DNA of 64,000 nucleotides from Globodera rostochiensis (GCA_018350325.1 JAEVLN010000026.1:62001-126000); one strand, 5' to 3'. Shown: positions 42,089 to 53,600, counted from the stretch's first letter. The notes: generated by a model from the letters alone, not told the origin. A program made the numbers and translations.

Positions 42089-44568
42089 ATGAGTTTGCGG
42101 CGTCGGATTCGTTCTTGTGTCCGGCAATTTGTGCCTTTGTGGGTCTGTCTGCTTCCCTGTTTATTTGTGGAGCTGTTCTCCTTTTGGATTGCATCCTTTT
42201 TGTGGCCAATTCCGCATATTTTGAACTCAGATTCGGTTGTGATTCTTGTTGTGGCCGATCCGCAGTTAATCGGACATCGAAATGAGCCAAAGTCGATCGG
42301 ATTCTTGTCTCGTTGGGATGCGGACAGGTTTTGCGCCACCATTTTTTCTTGTTTTTTCTTCAATTTTTGGTATTTGCATCGTGGCTACATGCAGGCGAGG
42401 CGAGCAGTACATCCGGATTTGGAGGTGTTTTTGGGTGATTTGTTTGATGAGGGCGTCTATCTGGACGAGGCACAATTTGTCAATGAGCGAGACCGTTTTC
42501 TGCAAATTTTTCCACTAAATGATCGCACAAATGTGAGGAGCTATCAAATTTTGTTTGAAAATAAAAAAAAAATTTAAAGCGAATTTATTTGCCTGGCGAC
42601 AACGATATTGGCGGTGAGATGGAGCCGGTCTATTCGCATTTATATGAAATGTTCAAGCGCAATTTTCCACCTTATTTTCGACAAGAACCGAGTCCGTTTA
42701 AACAATTTTTCTCCATTTATGAGGTTTTAAATTTTTTGAATGAAAAAATGCTTATTTTCAGACAAATCCGCTCGAATTTGGGGAATTTGTTCGCATTTGT
42801 GGGCCACCGGATCCGAGTGGGAACTCCGTCCGACTTTTGCTCAGCCATTTCCCGGTTTTGCCACATGCGACTGCCAAAATCGAACAGGCAAATGCTAACT
42901 AACACATCAGACAATGAATGAATAAATCTCGGAAAAATTGAGAATATAAAAAAATATTCTGAAATTATTATCAATCAACATCAAATAATACCTAATTGAT
43001 GAGCTGTATCTCGGCTCAAAATGTTTTCCTAATCTTTTCGTGTAGAAAACAAAGTGATAAAACGGATTAGGCTATCAAGGCCCTTGATAAGATTCCTTAC
43101 TAAACCATAAAATGTCAAAAGCAAAAAATGAAACAAAAAATAAATTAAAAATGAGAGTTAACAAAAAACTTTTTTGAAAAAAATTAATATTGGCTGATAA
43201 GAAATCAGTTTAATTATTTGTCCATTAGCAATACATAAATGTTATCAAAAGACAAAATTTGATACCATTCGATTTCTTTTGACGAGGGGAGTTGATTGAT
43301 TGTGAATTGTGATTTGATATTCTTCGATTTTACCTAAATCACCGCACCCACCATCTTTTGTTTAATTTTCGTAAAAATAAATTATTTCGTGGCGTAAAAA
43401 GAAGCCCAAAAAAGTCAAAAAAATTCAATAAAAAATAGGAGAAAAATTCAATAGAATAAAATAAACCATAAAAAAAGAAAAAATTCAAATACATTCAAAT
43501 TAAATTTATTTGTAATTTTCGCGACATATTTTCAGCAGTTGCGTCGTATTAATGTTGTGCTTAGTGCGCACGATCACAGCACAGCTCTTTACATGCAGTG
43601 GAGGCAGCCGCCACGGTTTGGCCACATCGCTGCCGCCTCCGACATTTCCGATGTCCGGTGGACGGTAACCGAATTTTTTCTAAATTTTAGTTGGTTTCCT
43701 TAAGGTTTAAAAATTTAAAAAAAAATTTACACCCGATTACCAGTAGAGGAATCGACCACAATTCGCAACTAAAAAACTTGAGGTTTTGTTTTCGCCACTA
43801 AATTGTGGTGGAACTATTTAAGTAGTGGGAAGGGGGACGATCTTTTTGTCCGGTTTTTTTGGTTTTGGATGTTCGAGGACAAGAGTTTAACTTTTCAATC
43901 ATCCCGATCGGTCAAAAACTTTGATTTCCGCAAAAGGTTTCGATGTTGGAACCGCCGGCATTGCCATTGGTCGAGTTCAAATCGCCGACAGTCAGCTACC
44001 GAATGGGCGTCCCTAAAATGGGTGAATTTTTGCTTTTTTTGACCATTTTTCATTAAAATTTTTGGGAAATTTTTCAATTGGCCTGAGCGATGGCGCTCAG
44101 GTCGCGACCATTCCCCTCCCAAATTTTTCTTCTTACGTCCCTGTTTTGCACTGTCATGATCTGCTGATCGATGTACCTCCTCAACTTGTTTGTTAAGGTT
44201 ATGGTCTTGTGGTGGTGACGCCCTTCCATTCTAATGGGACGGGTAAGTGCACTTATGAGGAAAATCTTATTCACATTAGGGTTACCGGGGATTCCCGTTT
44301 TCGGGGATGAAACGGGGACGAGAATGGCCGGGAATCCCCGTCCCCGCCCGGGAACAGCCCTAGTCCAACTGTTGCATTGGGCACAAATTAAGCGTCGGTG
44401 CAATTCTCTGTGCTGTGGTTGCCCTCGCGCTTCCTTCAAATCGGCCTCTTTGTCTGCTTGGTCTCGCTTGGTGTTCTGTCGACATTGCTTTCCGCGTCTG
44501 GCTGTTGTCATCGGTGTAAAATTGTCGTCAGGCAAATGCTGGCAAAGCAGCGGCGGCGTAGGCAATGA
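42089..44568 (+). CDS. PGAP5/MPPE1/Cdc1-type metallophosphoesterase
   Basis: Membrane calcineurin-like phosphoesterase; PGAP5 removes an ethanolamine-phosphate from the GPI glycan during ER export. ATG 42,089, N-terminal membrane segment (LWVCLLPCLFVELFSFWI). Metal-site blocks in order: VILVVADPQLIG; WDADR then YLHRGYMQARRAVHPDLEVF with LGDLFDEG; IYLPGDNDIGGE (GNHD-equivalent); LLLSHFPVLPH (about 42,762 onward); INVVLSAHDHS (about 43,534, in place of GHTH); PTVSYRMGVPKMG and YGLVVVTPFHSNGT (about 44,199); last exon FLQIGLFVCLVSLGVLSTLL plus a basic tail ending RRRRQ, stop 44,566-44,568. The WDADR/YLHR junction lacks AG: either a GT...TG intron of 42 nt, or 14 extra in-frame residues. The exon near 42,895 also needs a splice before its TAA. 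Confidence 0.82.
44277..44362. mobile_element. TAGGGTTACCGGGGATTCCC-family MITE
   Basis: TAGGGTTACCGGGGATTCCC at the left and GGGAATCCCCGTCCCCGCCC then GGGAACAGCCCTA at the right. In the last intron of the phosphoesterase gene. Target duplication not readable. Confidence 0.7.
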
Positions 44569-44893
44569 TCGCTTGCTGGGGGGGGGGCAAAGTTCAAGTT
44601 TCCTGATCGGTAACAAATTTGTGGCAATTTTTCTGTTTAATCTAACCGATCAAAACTCAACCTATTTCTGATCAGTCACCGATATCTAATCTAGTCAGCT
44701 CCCCCCCCCCCATTCCGAACGGTAAAAACAATTCTGTGAATTTGCAGGTCTCGAAAGTTTTCTGCTTTCTTTTAGCTTAAATTTATTGTATTACAAGAAT
44801 TTCTCTCATTGTGACATGAACCTCTAATTTGTAAGCTTTATGATTCTATATCGAACTCAGTATGTGTACCTTTTCAAGCAAAAAAAAATCCTT

Positions 44894-45206
44894 CGTGTTC
44901 CCCTTTCTGTCGTCGCAATTATACAGCTCACAGCTGGACAGAATTGGTGCCAATAGTAGGGGGTGGTTAAGTCAAAGAAAAATTTGGGCAGAAATTCTTT
45001 CTTTTTTCCTATGCCGAAAATGGGCTGTCCAATTTCGATTCCGAGCTGCCGCCTTAATTCGTCCTCGTCATCAAACATTCAAACGCATCGGCCTAAGAGT
45101 GGCGGAAACAATGGCGGCACAGTGCGCAAAGAGTCCTTGCTCCACGAAATGTAAAAAGACAAAAAATGTTCTTACGCTTTTCCCACACCCCCTGTAATTT
45201 TGTGAT
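44894..45206. repeat. Segmental duplication, copy 1 (partner 49,477-49,810)
   Basis: Almost identical to 49,477-49,810 from 'CTGTCGTCGCAATTAT' to 'CCCTGTAATTTTGTGATTG'. It carries the exon-like frame MPKMGCPISIPSCRLNSSSS of the 49.6-kb candidate gene. Differences include a shorter intron-like segment (ATACAGCTCACAG here versus a longer form in copy 2). The frame does not continue in this copy, so it looks like a gene fragment. Confidence 0.9.
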
Positions 45207-45209
45207 TGT

Positions 45210-45880
45210 TCGCTTTTTTTCTCGCTAAAGCTTTTTTCTCGGTTGAAAATATGCAAAAATATTTTATTAAACTAAAATATATATTTTTATTTTATATAAA
45301 TTATTTTTGAAAAAATTTCCAGAATTTCTCCTTTAAAAAATTTCGGGTTTCGGATTCCGGAAAAATTTTGGGATTACTTTGAATTCGGATTGAAATCGTT
45401 TCGGATTTTTGGGTTACCGGAATCGGAATTCGGATTGTTGATTTTGGAGTTTTTGAGCATTTCCTGGATTGTTATGTATGCCCATGGAAATCAACCTGCC
45501 TGTCCTTAGAAATGTTTTTGCCCGATCGAAGCACCCTGTATACATTGGACGGAGAGCGTTTTCTGGCCATAACTTCTTTTAAATTTGCCGAATCGCTTAG
45601 CTTTTGCTTTTGTAAGCTTCTATTAGTTGTGCTTTCGAATGATAACGAAAATGTTTGATTTGGTTAGACTTGAAAGAAGTTATAATAAAAAACTTTTGAA
45701 AAGAGAACGAATCGGCCGGGAACGAATCGTCTTTTTACCGTATACATTATCGGGCATACGGTCCAGACTCAAAATCGAATCTGGAAAACTTTTTTTCCCT
45801 CTGGCCGATTCTTCTCAAACTTTCACCATCTCTTGAGAACAAAATAAGGAAATGCATAATAGGTCGTTTAGGTGGGAAAA
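45210..45880. other. Spacer, no supported gene
   Basis: AT-rich with a run of near-repeats of 'TTTCGGATTCCGG' (about 45,340-45,440) and a dispersed block 'GGCCATAACTTCTTTTAAAT' shared with about 10,915 and 52,190. Confidence 0.45.
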
Positions 45881-45882
45881 TA

Positions 45883-47160
45883 CAGTGGTGTGCAAAAGTA
45901 AATGCACAAAAATTTTTTTTTTGAAGATTTGTAAAATGATAGAGACAATTTGAGAAAGAGTGTTAAGGGCTTTTTTGTAGCATTTTTTGTGGGCTACAAA
46001 ATCAGCAACAGCAACCATCCCGAATCCCCCTCATTAAAATACTGTCCCACTCCAAGTCCGACCACCCCACTTTTTAGTGGTGCAAAAGTAAATGCACAAA
46101 ATTTTTAAACAAAAAATCAATATTCTGTGTGGCCCAAAATCCAAACAAAAATTCATGCAGGCATAACTTTTGATACTGATCAAAAAAGCTAATTGGACCA
46201 AGTTTCTACAATATCTCCTTCATGGAGATCCGAAGACCCCAAAATACACTGAAAATGGGGGTAAATTTACGGGAAAAATCTCCGAGGGCTTGGAAAAATT
46301 TTCTGAGAAAAATCAATTTGATGGATGAATAGGCCACTAAATTCTCTACAAAAGCCAAAAAACCGCTAAGCTCTGCGACTTTTCTCCGATGAACGTGGGC
46401 GTCATGTGCAACTTGCGCAGGGACCGTCTGCAGGGGGTATGGTAGCGTAAAATAGGAATTCTAGTTTGGCGCTTTTGAGAAATAGCTAACTTCATTATAA
46501 TAAGTTTTTAAGGGTTTTTTAATAATTAGGCAATTAAAAAACATGTATTTCAATTAAGAAATCACGATCTTTGCATCTAAAAATTATTGTACTACCATAC
46601 CCCCTGCAGACGGTCCCTGCGCAAGTTGCACATGACGCCCACGTTCATCGGAGAAAAGTCGCAGAGCTTAGCGGTTTTTTGGCTTTTGTAGAGAATTTAG
46701 TGGCCTATTCATCCATCAAATTGATTTTTCTCAGAAAATTTTTCCAAGCCCTCGGAGATTTTTCCCGTAAATTTACCCCCATTTTCAGTGTATTTTGGGG
46801 TCTTCGGATCTCCATGAAGGAGATATTGTAGAAACTTGGTCCAATTAGCTTTTTTGATCAGTATCAAAAGTTATGCCTGCATGAATTTTTGTTTGGATTT
46901 TGGGCCACACAGAATATTGATTTTTTGTTTAAAAATTTTGTGCATTTACTTTTGCACCACTAAAAAGTGGGGTGGTCGGACTTGGAGTGGGACAGTATTT
47001 TAATGAGGGGGATTCGGGATGGTTGCTGTTGCTGATTTTGTAGCCAACAAAAAATGCTACAAAAAAGCCCTTAACACTCTTTCTCAAATTGTCTCTTTAT
47101 CATTTTACAAATCGGTATACAAAAAAAAAATTTTTGTGCATTTACTTTTGCACACCACTG
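45883..47160. mobile_element. 1.28-kb palindromic Tc1/mariner-like foldback element
   Basis: Starts CAGTGGTGTGCAAAAGTAAA and ends with its inverse (TTTACTTTTGCACACCACTG), flanked by TA at 45,881-45,882 and 47,161-47,162. The left arm (45,883-46,445) and right arm (46,592-47,160) are near-perfect reverse complements over about 560 bp, for example 'GACCGTCTGCAGGGGGTATG' against 'CATACCCCCTGCAGACGGTC'. The ~146-bp spacer is AT-rich. No transposase frame was seen; a transcript would form a very long hairpin. Confidence 0.93.
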
Positions 47161-47325
47161 TAGGTAGTTTTAATGAGTTATAGTCAAAAACGTTTAAATT
47201 CTTCAAACCCAAATTTTTCAAAATTCCCCAAACTCCACCAAATGTTGGTAGGGGTAAAAAGGGATCACTAGAGGCACGTCTGGAAAATTTCTTCACGAAA
47301 TATAACCGTTAGCCTGTGTTACAAG

Positions 47326-47690
47326 TAGTGTTCGGCAAATGGGGTTTTTCGGTATTCGGTATCGGTATTTCGGTATAATACCGATACCGAAAAAAAAACC
47401 GAAATCTCACAATTTTTTCGGTATCGGTATTTCGGTAAAATACCGATAAAAAATACCGCGGTAATACCGAAAAATACCGTAATACCGAAAAATACCGAAA
47501 ATACCGCGGTATTCCAGTCAGAGATATCTTGGTCGGTATTCGGTATCGGTATTTCGGTATAATACCGATACCGAAAAAAAACCAAAATCCCAAAATTTCT
47601 TCGGTCGGTATACCGAATCGGTAATACCGAAAAAAATACCGCGGTAATACCGAAAAATACCGCGGTAATACCGTACCGTGCCGAACACTA
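47326..47690. mobile_element. hAT-type MITE (TAGTGTTCGGCA) with 'GGTATTTCGGTATAATACCGA' arms
   Basis: A 365-bp element with ends TAGTGTTCGGCA and TGCCGAACACTA and exact 8-bp flanks GTTACAAG (47,318-47,325 and 47,691-47,698). The interior is almost entirely tandem 'GGTATCGGTATTTC' / 'ATACCGAAAAATACCG' units. Confidence 0.93.
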
Positions 47691-47699
47691 GTTACAAGG

Positions 47700-48885
47700 T
47701 CTCGAAAATCAAAAAGAAATTTCAATGGTGGGGGTTAAAGTGTCTGACCATACGCTGTCTGCCGCATGATTATTTTTTGAATTAGTGGTAAAATTGAGTA
47801 AAGTTTGGCGCATCGTTCATTTGAGTCTGCTGCTGGAGTGGATCCATAGTGCCTGTGCGATTCTAGTCATTTGACCTATTTTTTATGCAGCTTTGTTTTA
47901 GCGAGTTACGAATTTTTTGATTTTCTTGTCAAGATGCCTAAATGTTTTTCTTGTCCAAGACCTTTCACCGAAGTTTTTTTCCCAATGCCCGACAATGCTC
48001 CCCCATAATCAACCTTTTTTGATGAACTTTTATGCATCCCATAAAACTTATGCGTCCCATGGAGTTCTACATCAGATTTTGTCATGTCTAAGATTTTTTC
48101 ATCAAGTACTTGATTTTTGGTAATAGTAAAGCTGGTACCCCCCCCCATTTAAAAAATGGTAATACTCCAGTTTGTTCTCCTCCGGGGTTCGAAATCGGTC
48201 GAAATGGAGGTCAGATTTGGATTCTAGGATTCGGATTCTACATCCCACAAAAGCCTTAGAAACTATTTTCTAACGACTTTTAAAGTTTTTATTTTTTGAT
48301 TAAAAAATTGGGACCCCCATTCTTTAGGCTTACCAACAAATTTCTAAAGTAAAACATTTACACAGCATTATGGGACGCGTAAAAGTTCGTGGGACGCATA
48401 AACCGGACTAGAACTTTTTGGCCTTCAACGCTTAAAACCGTGTGTGGACATTTCGCCGAGTAAGCCAAAATTAGTTCAGTTTAAATTTTTGTTGTCTTTT
48501 CCTGACAATCGCATACTTTTGCAGACTTTTGGTGTCTAGTTTTGGCTTACTCGGCGAAATGTCGTCCTACTGTACCCTTGAAACAGCTCGAAAATTCTAA
48601 ACACCACAAATGGCAAACTTTAAAAAAAACATCCCATTTATTGTAATTTTGGCCCAAATGCGCCGTCCCAGGCCTGCTGTTTCTGACCCGGGGACAACCC
48701 ACCGGGGGTTTTAACGGGGTGTCCCGTCCGTGCCCATTTTGTAATCCCGTGTCCCCCGCCGGGGGTTTCGCTTGTCATAGCAAAATGCTTTGGTCCGCGT
48801 AAAACTATGTTGGTATTCAGATTTTCCATTTGCGACATTTGAAAAAAGCGTTTTTATACTTACAATTAGCCGGCAATTAATAGTA
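47700..48885. other. Spacer with repeats, no supported gene
   Basis: Contains the 'GGTCGAAATGGAGGTCAGAT' dispersed repeat at about 48,195 and a pair of inverted 'TTTCGCCGAGTAAGCCAAAA' / 'TTTTGGCTTACTCGGCGAAA' blocks at about 48,448 and 48,540. Pieces near 47,930-48,090 echo 'ATGCATCCCATAAAACTTAT'. No coding evidence. Confidence 0.45.
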
Positions 48886-48888
48886 ACA

Positions 48889-49026
48889 ATGGGCGTTTTT
48901 GGAGATTTTGTGAAGGTAAAAAAAAATAATTTAAAAAAAAAAGTCCATAAATTCCAGGCTGTTGGGGAGGCTGTTGAGCGTGTTGAAGACGGAATAGCGG
49001 AGATCATGTTCCGTCGCGTTGATTGA
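48889..49026 (+). CDS. Possible 30-residue small protein or exon pair
   Basis: ATG at 48,889 encodes MGVFGDFVK; a 45-nt GTAAAA...TTCCAG intron then joins AVGEAVERVEDGIAEIMFRR and a stop at 49,024-49,026. The junction is in frame and canonical, but the product is tiny and unrecognised; it may be the end of a larger gene. Confidence 0.3.
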   Translation: MGVFGDFVKVKKNNLKKKVHKFQAVGEAVERVEDGIAEIMFRRVD

Positions 49027-49476
49027 TGGTGGACTGGAGGCGCGGCAACAAATCAACCAGTCAATTGATGTTGGCCTTTATTGTGCCGGACGATTTTCCA
49101 TCATTTTATCCGATGATCATTTTATGCTCTCAAATTTTGTTTTACTTGGGCAATTTTCTTTAATTTGAAAAAATGTTTTTTTGCACCACTTTGGAATGCT
49201 TAAAACCCACAAAATTTTTGAAAGCAATTTTATTGCACATACCTCTATATATTTCAAAGATAATTATAAACAAATTGAGTCACAATTCAACCACGCACCT
49301 CCTAAAAGCAAGTATTTTAAAACCACACGCAAAAAAAAACATAAAAATTTTGATTTTTCACAAATTTTACAGAACTTTTTCTTAACAAGATTCATTAAAT
49401 TTTCACAAATAACTCATTAGTTATTTTTCATTGATTTCACCGGTCCCGTAAAAATTTCTTTCATTTAAAAAGCGCT

Positions 49477-49810
49477 GTTCCCCTTGTCTGTCGTCGCAAT
49501 TATGCTAACCGTTTACACAATCTCACAGCTGGACAGAATTGGTGCCAATAGTAGGGGGTGGTTAAGTCAAAGAAAAATTTGGGCAGAAATTCTTTCTTTT
49601 TTCCTATGCCGAAAATGGGCTGTCCAATTTCGATTCCGAGCTGCCGCCTTAATTCGTCTTCGTCATCAAACATTCAAACGCATCGGCCTAAGAGTGGCGG
49701 AAACAATGGCGGCACAGTGCGCAAAGAGTCCTTTCTCCACGAAATGTAAAAAAACAAAAAATGTTCTTACGCTTTTCCCACACCCCCTGTAATTTTGTGA
49801 TTGTTCGCTT
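49477..49810. repeat. Segmental duplication, copy 2 (partner 44,894-45,206)
   Basis: Second copy of the exon-bearing segment. It is followed at 49,851 by an exon that continues the frame, so this is probably the parental copy. Confidence 0.85.
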
Positions 49811-50490
49811 GGAACTAAGGCTGATCCCGCTCCCTCTACTGATTTCACAGGCTCCGACCTCAACTTGACCCGTCGGTGCCGCCGATTGGCTTTGGCAAAT
49901 GGAATTCGGTCGGTGGCACATTGGCGGTTGCCAGTGATTGGAAGCGGCGACAGTGCAGTTTGTCCGGGATTGATTTGCTAATGGGGGTTATTGGAAATTT
50001 CTGAAAATTTACAATTTCGAAAATGTTTGTTTGTTCGACAATGTCAGTAGAGAATCGAAAACAAAAAAAGGACATTTCGGATTTTAAGTATAGAGATCGG
50101 ACTTGAGGATCGATCGAGAATCTCGAAAAAATCGCGTCGAGATTTACCGAGATTTCGATCGAGAATCTCGAAAAAATCGCGTCGAGATTTACCGAGATTT
50201 CGATCGAGAATCTCGATCGGCCCGATCTTTAATTTTAAGACATTGTAACTGCAGTGGAAGAATTGGCTGAGACCGCCTCGTTGGAGAGCTGTTTGGCTCG
50301 GGTGATGTCATTACGGGAAGAGTTTGTACAGCAGCAAAGTGTGCCACGGCACCAGCAATGGGCGGGGCATTCAAACGGTGCACTGAATGGGGTCAGCAGC
50401 AGCAGCACTTTGTGTGTCAACAGCGGCGGCCACCCTTTGTACAGCAGTCAATCGCCGCAGCCTTCGATAACTTCGGCCATTTCTTCGGAG
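49575..50490 (+). CDS. Candidate gene of unknown function upstream of the CHK-like kinase
   Basis: Not recognised. An exon in the duplicated segment (ISIPSCRLNSSSSSNIQTHR, then GGNNGGTVRKESFLHEM) ends at a GTAAAA donor and joins in phase (phase 2) to an exon at 49,851: LRPQLDPSVPPIGFGKWNSV. A later exon (about 50,255-50,491) reads VEELAETASLESCLARVMSL, REEFVQQQSVPRHQQW and a Ser/Pro-rich end before GTGCGT. A TAGAG-family MITE lies between them. It may be a separate gene or 5' exons of the kinase-like gene that follows. Confidence 0.4.
50089..50231. mobile_element. TAGAG-family MITE with 8-bp duplication
   Basis: TATAGAGATCGGACTTGAGG to CTCGATCGGCCCGATCTTTA, flanked by ATTTTAAG at 50,081-50,088 and 50,232-50,239. 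The interior contains a 53-bp direct repeat (CGAGAATCTCGAAAAAATCG and on). Confidence 0.9.
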
Positions 50491-50684
50491 TGCGTCTTTT
50501 TGTGCCGTACACCAACATTTCCATAATCCTGATCCTGATCCGGGGTTTTTCAAAAATCCGGGCTTTAAATACAATACAGGCAAAATGTGTGCCAAAACAA
50601 AATGCTTTCGAATTTGATGATTTGCCATTTGCTTAATGACGGCGTTTTTTTGAGCCGTAATTTTGAGACCCTCCAAATTTCTTT

Positions 50685-53600
50685 ATGGCTCCGTTGGGCG
50701 AGCGACAGGAAAATCGGCAAAAGATTTGTGGCACAGCGGTTACATTCGAGTGGCTCTTCCAGCGATTGGCGGAGAAGTTCAAGTGCCCGGAGGAGCCTGA
50801 ACCGCAATGGATTGTGGAGAAGATGAACGATATTGGGCACAAGGGTAGGGAGAGCGGAGGAAAATTGGGGATGAACGAGACTTGAATTTTATAAAAAAAG
50901 GAGACAACCACCTGAGGTAGAGACAGGACTTGAGGACCGGTCGAGAATCTTGAAAAATATCGACCGAGATTTCGATCGAGAGCTGGATCGGTCCTTTCTC
51001 TAGCCGGAGACACTTTGCGTCTCGAGAATTTGACTCTCGACATCTTTATCGAGGAAGCTTCTGTTCAAGAACTCGAATACCTAACTTGGAACGTTTAAAT
51101 TTCTTCAGAAAGCTTTGTTCTCCTCGGTATACCCATTCGCCGAAATTTCAAAATTTTTATTTTCAAAATTTTTATCTAAAAGCAACATTTAAACTGATGC
51201 CACAAATTGCGTACATCAATTGTTCCAGATTTGGACAGAACAACGGTACTTCGCATTACATTTGGTTGGGAAAATTCAAAATTGCCAAAAAGTGTGGTAT
51301 TGAAAATCTGCGAAAGGCATGAAGATGACCCGCACGAGGCAAATTTTGAGATTTCTTTTTTTTTTTTGCAGAACCCCTATTTTTATAGGAAGCAATGTTG
51401 GCATCGGCACTCTTCAAACGGTTGGACGGAAAATAGAGCATTGAACAATAATAATCAGATGAAACTCTTAGGGAATGCCTCACCTATGAATGGCTGTCAA
51501 AACATCGTCGAGTGACAATCCCCCGTGTCTTTGTCATTAAGGTAATTAGGACTTTGTCATTAAATCAAAGGAGGGAAGATTAGCGCTTCCGCTCCGGGCC
51601 CGTATGCAAAGAACGGGGTAAGGGTAAGGTTACCCTCAGCTGCGGGTAACCTTACCCGTTACCCGTATTCAATGAACTACCCCGAGTTGCGGGTTAAGTT
51701 ACCCGGGTAACCTAACCCTCAGGTGCGGGTAACTTTCTACCCGTATTCAAAGAATCGAGTAACGGGTTAGGTTACCCTCAGCTGCGGGTAAGATGGCTAC
51801 CCTGGGTCGGACCAGGGTAAGCACTCGACCTAGCTTCCTTTCAAATTAATTTTAAAATATTTAAAAGTCATTAAAAATAAATTCAAGAGTGGGACTAATA
51901 AAATAAAATCTGCTCTTTCACCTGACATAAATATTAAATTTTTTTGAATAGATATCTCTGAATTAAAGGCAATGTAATTTTTTGTGCACCAATCTGTGAG
52001 AAAATTAGCATAAATGGAGAAAACAAATTGTTTATTGATTTTAAAAAATATTTAGGGTTTTTTTCGGCATACGGACTCGAATCCAGACCGGGGAAATAAC
52101 TGACTTTAAACTTAACCGATTCAGATTTTCTAAAAACCACTCGAAAGCTTTTGTCGAGATAAAGCTATCATTAAGCTAAAGCTTTGCGATTGGACTATGT
52201 TCAAAAAAGTTATGGCCAGAACACTCTGGTCTGGATTCGGTTCTGTTGCCTTTTTTCCAATGGTATTCAAAGAAGCGGGTAACGGCTCAGGTTACCCGCA
52301 GCTGAGGGTAAAAAAGGGAGTATCGGGTAATTTTCATTGAATACGAGTTAACCCGCAGTTGAGGGTAAGGTTACCCGGGTAGCCTTACCCGAGTAACCTT
52401 ACCTGGGTAACTTTACCCCGTTCTTTGCATACGGGCCCCGAAGCCCCACCCCGTCCGAATTCCACCACAGCCAAAACTTCCCGAATCCCCTCCACGTCTT
52501 AGGCTACACCTAAGCTAGGCCTTAGGCTTAGGCTAGCTTAGGCTTAAGCCTAAACTTGAGCCTATGCTAGGCTAGGCTTAATCATAGCTTCAGTACGGCA
52601 CTGAATCGGCCATGTGGGGGGATTCGGACCGGTTTAGAGACTCCTCTTAAGTTGGGCAAAAACGCCCCTTTAATTAAGAATGAAATCCAGAGAAAAAGAA
52701 CGAGGACACCAGCAGTTCTGAAATCATTTAATTTCCCATAAACCCACTCAGAAGCAATGGTCTCGCTCATGCAACGCTTTGCTGGTAATGGAAGATCTCA
52801 GCGACAGGGCTCACATCGGCGACTTGGTCACGGGAATGGATGTTGAAGGTGTTTTTTCCTTTGCTGACCTGCTCCAACATGTTGGGACAGATTGCATTAG
52901 ATCACAAATCAGAAAAATCTTCGATTACAAAACCTCGGGTCGGGTTTCGGGTCGAGAAAAAGACCGGGTTTGGCTCTCGGGTTTCTGGTAACCCGCCCCA
53001 TCCCTGGTAGGTGTCCGTGACTTGCTTCGCTCGTTGGCCCAACTGCACGGCCTGTCGTTGGTGTACAGAGAGGAGTGGCAACAACAGTTGGATGATGGCG
53101 CTCGGCTGCCAGCGTTTCTCTACGAACAAATTGAGCGGTTCACCAGCGCGTTGATCACTACTTTGTCGTCTTCATCGCAGGGGAGCAACGACGCAAAAGT
53201 TTTGGACATTGAACATGTCCGGGTAGGTGATCAATGATCATAGATGCCTTTTAAATGGAGCCCGGGGGTATTTGAAACCCGTGTGGGCTCGCACTATTCG
53301 GATTGAGATTAAACGACGCATTTATACGGAAGCCGTCCTCTGTTCAATGGTTGAGAATTGCGGGTGAAGTTTTTCCGGGGCGGGACTGTCGAGGTCGGGG
53401 AGGTGTATGTTAACCCCGAGGCGGGCTTAGGCTTCTGGGTTTGCGGGGTTGGAAGTGTCAGGGACGGGGTCGGAGAAACCCCCCCCCCCGAAAAATGGCC
53501 ATAAATTTGCGGGGTCGAGATCCCAACCCTAGTTACCTAATTAATGGGGCATTTAATATTTATTGCTAAATATTGGCACTTTTCGATGCTGGAAGATTTG

